Source: a virus
Length of the DNA stretch: 42,299 bases
Direction: 5' to 3' (one strand)
Virus record (IMG/VR): IMGVR_UViG_3300035703_000168
Span: 1-42,299 of that record
The translations under genes were made by a program, and so were the position numbers. The notes under the pieces are model-generated. The model saw only the letters and a list, made by a program, of their open reading frames with translations, ran no database searches and was not told the origin of the DNA. Positions 24,368 to 31,547 of this stretch are shown here, one piece after another; the first letter of the stretch is position 1, and the number at the start of each line of letters is the position of its first letter.

Positions 24368-24775
24368 ATGAGTAAATACTCTGAATTTATTACGATGATA
24401 TCCAAAGACTTTTTCAAAAAACTCAGCGAAAACCATCCGTTTATAACGGTATGCTCGTACGCCAGTCAAGATTATGTAGGTATTATACAGAACAAGGATG
24501 ATACCTATACTAGTTTTTATGATTATGGCTCTATCGTCGATCCAACGGCAAAAGAACAATTTTTAAGACTAGGTGACGTTTGGTGGTGGGAAAGTAATAG
24601 ATTAATTCCTATTAACTTATTTCTTAAAGATGAATGGACTCCATTCAAACCCTATCTAAGAACCTTTAATAATAAAAGTCTTACAATAATGCATGGACCA
24701 GTTGTAAGTTTGTCTGAGTTAAGCAAGCGCCGTAGTAAGCGCAAAAGCATCACACTAGTTAAACGTTTACCTTAA
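24368..24775 (+). CDS. Conserved phage protein of unknown function (plus strand)
   Basis: A 135-residue protein (MSKYSEFITMISKDFFKKLS, then PFITVCSYASQDYVGIIQN, then GDVWWWESNRLIPINLFL) with a basic C-terminus (SKRRSKRKSI). I recognise it as a hypothetical protein conserved in aquatic T4-like phages. The WWWESNR motif and the basic tail suggest binding to nucleic acid or protein, but no fold is known to me. It stands alone on the plus strand and converges on the deformylase gene with a 9-base overlap. Confidence 0.75.
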   Translation: MSKYSEFITMISKDFFKKLSENHPFITVCSYASQDYVGIIQNKDDTYTSFYDYGSIVDPTAKEQFLRLGDVWWWESNRLIPINLFLKDEWTPFKPYLRTFNNKSLTIMHGPVVSLSELSKRRSKRKSITLVKRLP

Positions 24776-25255
24776 TTTCTTTCTTCTACGCTTTTCTTTA
24801 GCTAAGTCTAGTGAGGTTTTACCCACTCTAGTATCAAAACATACACCATCTAGGTGATCATATTCGTGCTGAAACACTCTAGCAGCAAGACCGTCTAATG
24901 TTAATTCGATTGTTTCACCCTTAGTATTCTGATATCTGACATTTACTTTTTCATATCTGTTAACACGTAGCCATAGACCGGGAAAGCTTAAACAACCTTC
25001 CAAATCTTTAACTTCACCTTCTCCTGATATAATTTCAGGATTTATGCAGGCTACTAATTTATCCAAATTACCCATAATAAACAATCGTTTATTAATACCA
25101 CATTGCGGGGCTGCTAGACCTATGCCCTTACTTTCTATCATAAGCACAGCCATTGCAGATACAAGTTCTGTAGGATCTCCGTCTGTTGTAAAATCCCAGG
25201 ATCTACTTACTTCTCGTAAAGATTTAGCATCTTCGTTGATTATTTTAATGTCCAT
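24767..25255 (-). CDS. def: Peptide deformylase
   Basis: Removes the N-formyl group from nascent proteins. All three motifs of an active metalloprotease are present: GIGLAAPQ (44-51), EGCLSF (86-91, Cys ligand) and HEYDH (130-134, two His ligands and the catalytic Glu). At 162 residues it is about the bacterial length. Phage deformylases are known from cyanophages and Vibrio phages and are thought to support fast phage protein synthesis. Its start lies 11 bases inside the upstream gene's end. Confidence 0.95.
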   Translation of the reverse strand: MDIKIINEDAKSLREVSRSWDFTTDGDPTELVSAMAVLMIESKGIGLAAPQCGINKRLFIMGNLDKLVACINPEIISGEGEVKDLEGCLSFPGLWLRVNRYEKVNVRYQNTKGETIELTLDGLAARVFQHEYDHLDGVCFDTRVGKTSLDLAKEKRRRKKLR

Positions 25256-25814
25256 TTTCTTTTAGTAAATTCATATGCACTACCACAAGATGCGCATAAG
25301 CAACTGCGTGTGACTTTTTAAAACTATAAGTTCCTTCTTCTTTTTCCCATATAGTCTTTGCTACTTCTGCCCAGGGTAGTCCTATTAGATGTTTCTTACC
25401 GGGTCTAATCACTGCTAGAAACATTGCTAGTCTTGGTATACTATTTACTACTTCGGGCATCCTCTGTAATGAATTATAGTGATTACCTATGTGTATAAGT
25501 TTTTCTACAATGATAGGGTCATTCAGCATAGACCATTCAGGTTCTTTCATTAGTTCAATTAGATGTTGTTCGTCTCTAACTTGATTGTATACGTGGACAT
25601 TCAATAGATCAAGTTTAAAATAATTTCTATTTTCAGCTTCTTCATAATCTATGCTTGATAACTTGTTGATAGGATCATATGGTATGTTAGTGATATATAC
25701 ACCCGTCTGGTGACGTTTTACCTCATTGTTCTTTCTAATAGAGGCAGGCACATGATCTATTAAAGATAATAGTTTATCTCTGTCTCCTAAATCAATATCA
25801 ATATCACTTTTCAT
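25245..25814 (-). CDS. Compact protein with DNA polymerase III alpha (DnaE/PolC)-type motifs
   Basis: A 189-residue protein whose motifs follow the order of the catalytic region of bacterial PolIII alpha. SDIDIDLGDRDKLL at its N-terminus equals the DnaE PDFDVDF...RD block, which holds two catalytic Asp. RHQTGVYI equals HxxGVVI. NYFKLDLLNVHVYNQV equals the FDFLGLxTL block, which holds the third Asp. SFKKSHAVAYA equals FNKSHAxAYA. No PHP, fingers, tau-binding or OB regions are present; DnaE is about 1160 aa. I chose the ATG at 25814 because the DIDID block follows at once. The frame extends to 25859 inside the upstream gene. It could be a minimal palm, a polymerase relic or a decoy subunit. The motif match is seen; function is inference. 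Confidence 0.65.
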   Translation of the reverse strand: MKSDIDIDLGDRDKLLSLIDHVPASIRKNNEVKRHQTGVYITNIPYDPINKLSSIDYEEAENRNYFKLDLLNVHVYNQVRDEQHLIELMKEPEWSMLNDPIIVEKLIHIGNHYNSLQRMPEVVNSIPRLAMFLAVIRPGKKHLIGLPWAEVAKTIWEKEEGTYSFKKSHAVAYAHLVVVHMNLLKENGH

Positions 25815-26556
25815 TTTTTGCCCAATGATCGAAAAAATATTCACAATGTTTTTCGTCAAAGCTTAGTCTAGCATCTTCTCCAACATTGATCAATGCATTA
25901 GGATTAGATAGGTTTTCTAGAATTATATCTGCTAGTACTCTATTGTTATATGGATTCATATGGCAATGGCGTATGTCGTACACCGTACTAATATATTTTT
26001 TTAGTCTTTTACTATTGTCAAGTTCATTATCCATTATATCAACCAAATTGTGTAATACTGCACCTTTTTGCTTACTAATATTAATTTTAGGTTGTCGTCT
26101 ATCAAAAGCGAGTACGTTAACTAATTGTATTCCATACTTGTCACATAAATGATTTACTTCGTCAAATACATGCTGATAAATGAATAGATTTAAATCGTCA
26201 TTATAAAGAAAAGGATAAACGTCAATCAATTTCTGTGCGTAATCTGAAGTTTCTTTAGGAACCCAACTTATCTGATTAGGTTCTCTGATATGCGCGATAC
26301 TTGTTAACTCGTCTGTAAGACCATTCCATCGTCCATAATGTGTGTATAGGAATACGATTTTTTCAAATCGTTTATAATGTTTTAAGAAATTTTCATAGGA
26401 ATACCATAGTCCGGAACCAGATGCTGCATAACAATGTAATTTTGCGGGAATATCATTAGCCAACCACATTGGCCATGGCAATCGTTTGTCGTTTAAATTA
26501 CGGTGTTCGGCTGGATTAAGATCAGCCCAACTATCTCCAAATACTCCTAGATTCAT
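25804..26556 (-). CDS. SGNH-like protein, tandem copy 2
   Basis: A 250-residue protein with MNLGVFGDSWADLNP (block I GDS), YAASGSGLWYS (block II-like), LYTHYGRWNG, and a C-terminal DIRHCHMNPYNN offering Asp-x-x-His/His for the catalytic pair. It is a clear paralog of the adjacent upstream gene: YNDDLNLFIYQHVFDEVN here, YNDDLNLYLYQKFFDDVN there. It may be an ester hydrolase or deacylase acting on surface sugars, or a non-enzymatic relative. It overlaps the PolIII-like gene by 11 bases and the upstream copy by 4. Confidence 0.7.
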   Translation of the reverse strand: MNLGVFGDSWADLNPAEHRNLNDKRLPWPMWLANDIPAKLHCYAASGSGLWYSYENFLKHYKRFEKIVFLYTHYGRWNGLTDELTSIAHIREPNQISWVPKETSDYAQKLIDVYPFLYNDDLNLFIYQHVFDEVNHLCDKYGIQLVNVLAFDRRQPKINISKQKGAVLHNLVDIMDNELDNSKRLKKYISTVYDIRHCHMNPYNNRVLADIILENLSNPNALINVGEDARLSFDEKHCEYFFDHWAKNEK

Positions 26557-27338
26557 AATATATTTCTTATATATTCAAAATCTTCAACAATATATCTAAA
26601 TCTTGGATCTGTACTTACATCTAAAATATCAATATTATTATATTCTAGTAAACATTCATGTACTAGTGTTCCATAGATCGTATTGTTATATGGGCTTAAA
26701 TGACAGAATCTAGGATCAGGTGATGGTATAGGGAAAACAATCTCACCGAACGGTTCATTTTCTCGCTGACTTACATCGAATAGATTAAGCAAGCAAGGAC
26801 CCTGTCTGTTACTAAGGTCTATAACTTGGCCGTGAGGCACATATCTTTCATCACTCATTAATCTAAAGTTACCCTGACTTAATTCAAAAGGCATTAGATT
26901 GATTAATTTCTTGTTATTCTTTTTGCATATTGCATTAACATCATCAAAAAATTTTTGATACAGATATAAATTTAAATCATCATTATAAAGATATTCACTT
27001 GCTTCTCTAATTGCTTTTGCAGCTTTCTGTAGTGGCTCTGGATAATCAAAGTAGTTGCCAGTGGTTAATTGGCTTAATCCTGAATACTCATCCTTAATAC
27101 CATTCCATCGCGTGTAATGAGAATATGAAAAAATAATTATATCATATTCTTCGTATGTCTGTAAAAACTTATTGAAAGAATACCATAGACTAGTGCTACT
27201 TCGTGCATAATTAGTAATTTTAGTGTTTGATAATTCTTTAAACGTATCCATCCATGGTACTAATCCTTTGCTAGCATCAATAAGATGTGCGGGTGCGCGG
27301 TCAGCAAAACTATCCCCGTATATACCTACATTAACCAT
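26553..27338 (-). CDS. SGNH-like protein, tandem copy 3
   Basis: A paralog of the downstream gene. It has NVGIYGDSFADRAP (block I), YARSSTSLWYSF, YSHYTRWNG, YNDDLNLYLYQKFFDDVN and DPRFCHLSPYNN. I chose the ATG at 27338 because it overlaps the upstream stop codon (TGATG) and directly precedes VNVGIYGDSF. An in-frame ATG at 27347 also exists. Length is 261 residues. The substrate is unknown. Having two adjacent copies plus a distant third (15.7 kb) points to divergence for different substrates. Confidence 0.7.
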   Translation of the reverse strand: MVNVGIYGDSFADRAPAHLIDASKGLVPWMDTFKELSNTKITNYARSSTSLWYSFNKFLQTYEEYDIIIFSYSHYTRWNGIKDEYSGLSQLTTGNYFDYPEPLQKAAKAIREASEYLYNDDLNLYLYQKFFDDVNAICKKNNKKLINLMPFELSQGNFRLMSDERYVPHGQVIDLSNRQGPCLLNLFDVSQRENEPFGEIVFPIPSPDPRFCHLSPYNNTIYGTLVHECLLEYNNIDILDVSTDPRFRYIVEDFEYIRNIL

Positions 27339-27592
27339 CAACTCCACCTCAACAAAAACAATATTTCTTTTTCTTCATCAATAATCTCAACTAAACATTT
27401 AGGCGGCATACCGGCTATTCTAAACACCCAACTCACAGTATCCTTACTACGCCATTCAATAAACTGACTAATAGAACTAGAATTGTATTTCCTGCCATCT
27501 TCATAATAATTTTCTTGTACGTTATCACACAACCATTGTATCATTTGCTGATGGTTTCTGTATGGTAAAACATGTCTACGAACTGCTTTCAC
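27338..27592 (-). CDS. Unknown 84-aa protein
   Basis: A small protein with a basic N-terminus (MKAVRRHVLPYRNHQQMIQW) and Trp-containing helices. ILFLLRW at the end is the only hydrophobic stretch and is too short to be a membrane span. It is translationally coupled to the SGNH copy by TGATG. It lies 8 bases downstream of the DexA-like gene. No family is recognised. Confidence 0.65.
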   Translation of the reverse strand: MKAVRRHVLPYRNHQQMIQWLCDNVQENYYEDGRKYNSSSISQFIEWRSKDTVSWVFRIAGMPPKCLVEIIDEEKEILFLLRWS

Positions 27593-27600
27593 TATTTTAT

Positions 27601-28146
27601 TTACCTAGTTAGTCCAAGCTTTTTGTATGCCTCTTGTACAACAACAGCTTGGCGTTCAGCATCTTCAACTGCTTTGTGTGTAGTTACATGTCCGCCGTCT
27701 TTGAGTTTTACACCAGCGACTTCAAACAACGTACGGGTATCACGTACAGTATAGAATGGCCATGGTATAGGATTAGGTCGTTCGCTAGTCTGGCGCATAC
27801 CTGTTTCACAAGCCACTACGTCAAAGGGAGCACCATGACTCCATACTGCCCTACGATTCCATCCTATCTTATATAATTCTTCCATAGTATCTTTAAATGA
27901 TATGCGCCCATCTTCATTAAATGCTTCATCTAATGCCGCAGGGTTCTGTTGACTCCACCATTTAATAGTATTGTCGCATATGATACGATTATATATCTCT
28001 GTTTGATCTTCGATGGTAGGTTTAAATGTCCATCGTTCAGCAACACCCTGTCCATATGGATCGAACCTTACTACGCCAATAGTAAGTATGACACAATAGG
28101 GGCTTGTGTCAAGGGTTTCCAAATCTATCATCAAATCATTAGCCAT
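27601..28146 (-). CDS. dexA: DexA-like 3'-5' exonuclease (DEDDh)
   Basis: Single-strand 3'-5' DNA exonuclease of the DnaQ/RNase T fold, as T4 exonuclease A. Motifs: Exo I MIDLETLD (Asp8, Glu10), Exo II SHGAPFDVVA, and Exo III HKAVEDAERQ with the His-x4-Asp pair. At 181 residues it is shorter than T4 DexA (227). It starts at ATG 28146, overlapping the upstream gene by 8 bases. A sigma70-like promoter (28154-28182) lies inside the upstream gene. Confidence 0.88.
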   Translation of the reverse strand: MANDLMIDLETLDTSPYCVILTIGVVRFDPYGQGVAERWTFKPTIEDQTEIYNRIICDNTIKWWSQQNPAALDEAFNEDGRISFKDTMEELYKIGWNRRAVWSHGAPFDVVACETGMRQTSERPNPIPWPFYTVRDTRTLFEVAGVKLKDGGHVTTHKAVEDAERQAVVVQEAYKKLGLTR

Positions 28147-28411
28147 ACTTAAGAATATACACTAAAAATTTCTTTTCGTCAAGTATTTCGTAATCATCAC
28201 TTAGCATACCGTCAATGTTTTCAGTAGGTCTGAATCCATATTTCTCTGTTAACCATTTCATATATTCTTTATGGTCTCTGCTACCCGTTTCTTCTCTAAA
28301 TTCTAGTTTGAGATTTTTGAGATTAGTCCAATACTTCCAGCGGTTCTTACGCTTTTCCCAACTTTCGTCATCATCGTCAAAGTCTTGGAAGTCTTTAGGG
28401 ACGTTTACCAT
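28139..28411 (-). CDS. Unknown 90-aa acidic/charged protein
   Basis: The N-terminus is acidic (FQDFDDDDESWEKRKNRWKY) and is followed by a charged alpha/beta region with MKWLTEKYGFRPT. No known domain was seen. It overlaps the 2OG oxygenase gene by 17 bases and DexA by 8, and its 3' part hosts the DexA promoter. Confidence 0.65.
   Translation of the reverse strand: MVNVPKDFQDFDDDDESWEKRKNRWKYWTNLKNLKLEFREETGSRDHKEYMKWLTEKYGFRPTENIDGMLSDDYEILDEKKFLVYILKYG
28154..28182 (-). promoter_or_regulatory. Sigma70-like promoter for DexA-like gene
   Basis: Minus strand: TTGACG (28177-28182), 17-bp spacer, TATATT (28154-28159), inside the 3' end of the 90-aa gene. Confidence 0.6.
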
Positions 28412-29108
28412 TGCTACTCCAGACGTTATCTATTTTACTGACTTCATCAATAACACTTTTATGTAGGTAATTCATTAGTAACGCAGACCTTGCTTTGTCT
28501 GTGTTGTTTGGCATACTACTATGCAGTACTCTACAATTGTACATTAGTAGTGTACCCTTAGGCATGTCATGCTGTTTGCAATTATCAAGAAACCATCTGT
28601 CAAACACACCGGTATAACATTTCATAATTTCAAAATCACGCTTTTGACTGAATGGAACTAATCCAGTAGCAGCATTATCTTTAGTTACATCTTCAAGTGT
28701 AATGATACACTGTATACCTAATAGTCTTTTGTCAAAGTTCCATTTTTCAAATCTGTGCGGAGTATCGACATGAGGGCTTACCCACTGACTACCAGGATTA
28801 ATAGTGACAGTATCAGTAGCATAAAATTCCATGTTTATAAAATTATTTTGTACGACAGGATCAACCAACTTTTTTATTGATTGAAAGGGTTTATAACTGT
28901 CTACAGTTTGGCTCCACCATACGCTGATATCTTCTAGGTTCTTGATATCATCACGCTCGGCATAGACTTTCTTGCTACTGCTAGCACGTACTGGATATAA
29001 TTCATTCAGTATAGTTTTATAATCTGCTATAAGCAATGAAGGTATGAATCCAGGAAGGATTACATATCCTTCACCTGATTCTAATTTTTCTTTTATTTCT
29101 TTACTCAT
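28395..29108 (-). CDS. 2-oxoglutarate/Fe(II) dioxygenase (phytanoyl-CoA hydroxylase-like)
   Basis: A 237-residue protein with a double-stranded beta-helix pattern. The iron triad is visible as His113-x-Asp115 in SPHVDTPH and His196 in RVLHSSMP. Arg207 in TDKARSALL probably binds 2-oxoglutarate. MEFYATDTVTINPGS and GIQCIITLEDVTKDN are standard PhyH strands. Such oxygenases are common auxiliary genes in marine T4-like phages. The substrate, whether protein, nucleotide or lipid, is unknown. It overlaps the 68-aa gene by 4 bases. Confidence 0.85.
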   Translation of the reverse strand: MSKEIKEKLESGEGYVILPGFIPSLLIADYKTILNELYPVRASSSKKVYAERDDIKNLEDISVWWSQTVDSYKPFQSIKKLVDPVVQNNFINMEFYATDTVTINPGSQWVSPHVDTPHRFEKWNFDKRLLGIQCIITLEDVTKDNAATGLVPFSQKRDFEIMKCYTGVFDRWFLDNCKQHDMPKGTLLMYNCRVLHSSMPNNTDKARSALLMNYLHKSVIDEVSKIDNVWSSNGKRP

Positions 29109-29311
29109 TCTACTTTTAAACTAAACCATATCGCATCTGTTTCATCCTTAAAACAGAAATCCATATATTCTTGACAAACGACAGTACTAAATTTATCGCC
29201 GGGCAATCCAAAATACTCAATTGCCGTAGCGCAAATTTCATTCCAATTTTGATTATAACTTTGCCAGTGAATCCTTACACGGTATTTATTATCTTCAATA
29301 ACCACCGGCAT
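29105..29311 (-). CDS. Unknown 68-aa protein
   Basis: A small alpha/beta protein (MPVVIEDNKYRVRIHWQSYN, then FGLPGDKFSTVVCQEYMDFC). The pattern of a strand, helix and DFCFKDETDAIWFSL end is typical of small unknown phage proteins. It overlaps both neighbours. No function is recognised. Confidence 0.65.
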   Translation of the reverse strand: MPVVIEDNKYRVRIHWQSYNQNWNEICATAIEYFGLPGDKFSTVVCQEYMDFCFKDETDAIWFSLKVE

Positions 29312-30008
29312 TTAGTAATTCCTTTATTTCAGATATAATGTTTGATTGACGCTTGAACTTGATTGCCCACTGCTCTGGATTGATATAGTCGAGAATCATC
29401 TTCTGTTGCGTAACATCCAGACTTTCTATAAACTGAATACCGCTCTTACTCTGATATAATATCCAGGGGCTTATTTTACCCTTGACTATCTGATAACATA
29501 TTTTGTTTTTGTTACCATAACGGAATACATCTTTTGTTTGTATCTTGAATTCTTCTGCTAATAAAACAGTAGTCTCTATGCTTCTAGCAATAGCATCTAA
29601 TGGATCTTCTGTCTTTGAATAATCAATGATAAACTTTGTGTAGTTTGAGTCTTGCGCCCAAGTATCAATGCTTATATTATTTTTCAATAACCAATCAGCA
29701 TATCGATTGACATTTAAAACATTAACAGTAGCGCAATAGTTTCCAAACTTTACAAAAGCAATGTAATATGCTGACTTAACAAAGTCATCATAAGTGCGCT
29801 TCTTTTTACTGTTGGAGTTTTTATTATAGAATTGTAACCAAGTTTGAAAACCTATACGGTTTGCCTGCTTATCTTTATCTTGATAGCGTCTTTTATTTTC
29901 ACATACGTGTTTTTCTATGGTAGTTTCTCTGACGAATTCGCGACCACAGAAATCACATTTATGCTTACCAGTTTCCTGATTGCTCTTCATAAATTCTAAT
30001 TTCTTCAT
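29295..30008 (-). CDS. C2HC zinc-finger protein, conserved in T4-like phages
   Basis: A 237-residue protein. One zinc finger lies near the N-terminus: Cys18-x2-Cys21-x12-His34-x-Cys36 (KCDFCGREFVRETTIEKHVC), with a basic extension. It is followed by a helical domain (DFVKSAYYIAFVKFGNYCAT, then NVNRYADWLLKN). It is probably nucleic-acid binding. It lies right after the probable gp62 gene with a 44-base overlap, so a replication or transcription function is likely but unproven. An in-frame ATG at 29990 is an alternative start. Confidence 0.7.
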   Translation of the reverse strand: MKKLEFMKSNQETGKHKCDFCGREFVRETTIEKHVCENKRRYQDKDKQANRIGFQTWLQFYNKNSNSKKKRTYDDFVKSAYYIAFVKFGNYCATVNVLNVNRYADWLLKNNISIDTWAQDSNYTKFIIDYSKTEDPLDAIARSIETTVLLAEEFKIQTKDVFRYGNKNKICYQIVKGKISPWILYQSKSGIQFIESLDVTQQKMILDYINPEQWAIKFKRQSNIISEIKELLNAGGY

Positions 30009-30555
30009 CGGTTACTAACTCATTCAATACTTCAATCTCATCGATTTTTAAGTTAGGGAACTTCTCAGCCAGATACATCTTTCTTTTTTGTTTGGCTACG
30101 AACAGTTCTGATACTTCAGTCAACGCAGCATCATCAGCTTTTGGATAGATTTTTTTATAATAGTCTTTAATCTCTTTTACTTTAGGTAAAGTTTTTAGTT
30201 TTGAAACACCAGCTGGGATATGCGGTATCCACTGATGATACTGTTTACCCATGCCCGGACTTGCAGCACATAACATCAACCATTGTAGTTTAGGATGTTT
30301 TTGTACACTTTCATTGAACATATGTTTGTTAGCATGATAGTCCGTACTTTGCAAATAATAATTCTGTAGGTCATGACTGCCCTTTACAGTACTGACCCAC
30401 ATTAACATCATGTAAGGTACAAACTTTTTCTTTTGCTCTTCAGTTAGACGATCATAATAGTCATAGTCCTTTTTATCAATGGCGGCTATGGCTTCGAACA
30501 AGTCAAAGTCTATTTTGTCAAACTTTTCGTCAGTGGGTGTTTTTGCTTTCGCCAT
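29965..30555 (-). CDS. 62: Probable clamp-loader small subunit (gp62-like)
   Basis: Partner of gp44 in loading the sliding clamp. The segment FDLFEAIAAIDKKDYDYYDR followed by LTEEQKKKFVPYMMLMWVST matches the N-terminal pattern of T4-like gp62 (small helical subunit with a short motif ending in PYxxxxWxS). At 196 aa it matches T4 gp62 (187). gp44 and gp45 are not in this window, so the usual neighbour evidence is missing. An unnamed replication accessory protein is the alternative. Confidence 0.65.
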   Translation of the reverse strand: MAKAKTPTDEKFDKIDFDLFEAIAAIDKKDYDYYDRLTEEQKKKFVPYMMLMWVSTVKGSHDLQNYYLQSTDYHANKHMFNESVQKHPKLQWLMLCAASPGMGKQYHQWIPHIPAGVSKLKTLPKVKEIKDYYKKIYPKADDAALTEVSELFVAKQKRKMYLAEKFPNLKIDEIEVLNELVTDEEIRIYEEQSGNW

Positions 30556-30715
30556 ACTCTTCTACTTTAGCATTACTGCCCCATACATTCAAGGCATATT
30601 CTTCCGCTTCATTACGTGACTCAAATAGCATAGGTTCAAGATGAAACTTGCTATCACCTTGAGTTACCCATAAGAATTCTCCATCAGGGAAAGGAATCTT
30701 TACACCATACTTCAT
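30530..30715 (-). CDS. Unknown 61-aa protein
   Basis: A small protein (MKYGVKIPFPDGEFLWVTQG, then LFESRNEAEEYALNVWG) with a beta-strand pair and a helix, like many SPOR-type or DUF small phage proteins. It overlaps gp62 by 26 bases and the upstream 96-aa gene by 4. The function is unknown. Confidence 0.65.
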   Translation of the reverse strand: MKYGVKIPFPDGEFLWVTQGDSKFHLEPMLFESRNEAEEYALNVWGSNAKVEEYGESKNTH

Positions 30716-31002
30716 GATCGTAGATTAGTGAATGTAATAATCTTGGCGATTTCTTCACCTAAATCTTTATCGTCTGTAACGATATGTAGATGGTGTTCAT
30801 AATGCTCAGTTTTCTTGTGATATGTTCTTTGCTCAATAACATATCCACCATCAGCACGATGAACAGTAAAGTTCATACCATGACCACCTATACCAGAAGT
30901 TTTTGACGATGAAGTGATCATATCGTGTGCTTTTACTTCCATAATCTCTTCATTCAATACTTTTCTAATATTTCTACCTAACCAACGATAAAACCTTTTC
31001 AT
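30712..31002 (-). CDS. Unknown 96-aa conserved protein
   Basis: A basic N-terminal helix (MKRFYRWLGRNIRKVL) is followed by a Gly/His-rich beta region (SGIGGHGMNFTVHRADGGYV, then HHLHIV). It looks like hypothetical proteins conserved in aquatic T4-like phages. The His-rich stretch could bind metal. No function is known. Confidence 0.65.
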   Translation of the reverse strand: MKRFYRWLGRNIRKVLNEEIMEVKAHDMITSSSKTSGIGGHGMNFTVHRADGGYVIEQRTYHKKTEHYEHHLHIVTDDKDLGEEIAKIITFTNLRS

Positions 31003-31011
31003 ATTTTTACC

Positions 31012-31512
31012 TCAGAATACTTGATTGTAATCAACGATTTCGCAATTGCGGCTTATCTCTTTGACGAAATAAACACAGCGCGGCTTCTCACCATCGTCAA
31101 TAGGTACACACAAGAACTGACCATTACGCAATCTAGGAGCATACCATGTAACCTCGTGATAGATATCTACGATTTCGATTGGAAGAAAACTGGGACTAAA
31201 TGAAGTTAGTGGATTATATTCAAATGCACTAAACCCACGATCATTCAAACTGCTCAATGGAAGAGTTTCAAGATCACCATGTTCCTTTTCACCGATTAAT
31301 ATTTGCCAATCTAGTGGCATTTTGATATTACGATCACCTATCTTTAATACTAATGCAGGGGCATTAAAGCTTTCTAAAAAGATCAATGGGATATAATGAT
31401 AATCTACATTTTGAGGATTGCTATTATCCAATATAGCAAAACGCAAATCATCTATTTCGTCTGGGAGTGTTTCTAAATTATAATATTTGTTTTCTAATGT
31501 TAATATACGCAT
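31012..31512 (-). CDS. Conserved T4-like phage protein, unknown function, 166 aa
   Basis: The central block DWQILIGEKEHGDLETLPLS followed by SLNDRGFSAFEYNPL and later RCVYFVKEISRNCEIVDYNQ is a pattern I know from conserved hypothetical proteins in marine cyanophages and relatives. It is beta-rich, about 166 aa. It has its own sigma70-like promoter (31519-31547), whose -35 lies within the end of uvsW. It is likely early. Confidence 0.75.
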   Translation of the reverse strand: MRILTLENKYYNLETLPDEIDDLRFAILDNSNPQNVDYHYIPLIFLESFNAPALVLKIGDRNIKMPLDWQILIGEKEHGDLETLPLSSLNDRGFSAFEYNPLTSFSPSFLPIEIVDIYHEVTWYAPRLRNGQFLCVPIDDGEKPRCVYFVKEISRNCEIVDYNQVF

Positions 31513-31518
31513 GTTGTA

Positions 31519-31547
31519 ATTTTACTACAGTTATTTTTAATAGTCAA
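31519..31547 (-). promoter_or_regulatory. Sigma70-like promoter for the 166-aa gene and downstream operon
   Basis: Minus strand: TTGACT (31542-31547), 17-bp spacer, TAAAAT (31519-31524). The -10 region CTGTAGTAAAAT is the same as at 7675-7686. Confidence 0.8.
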
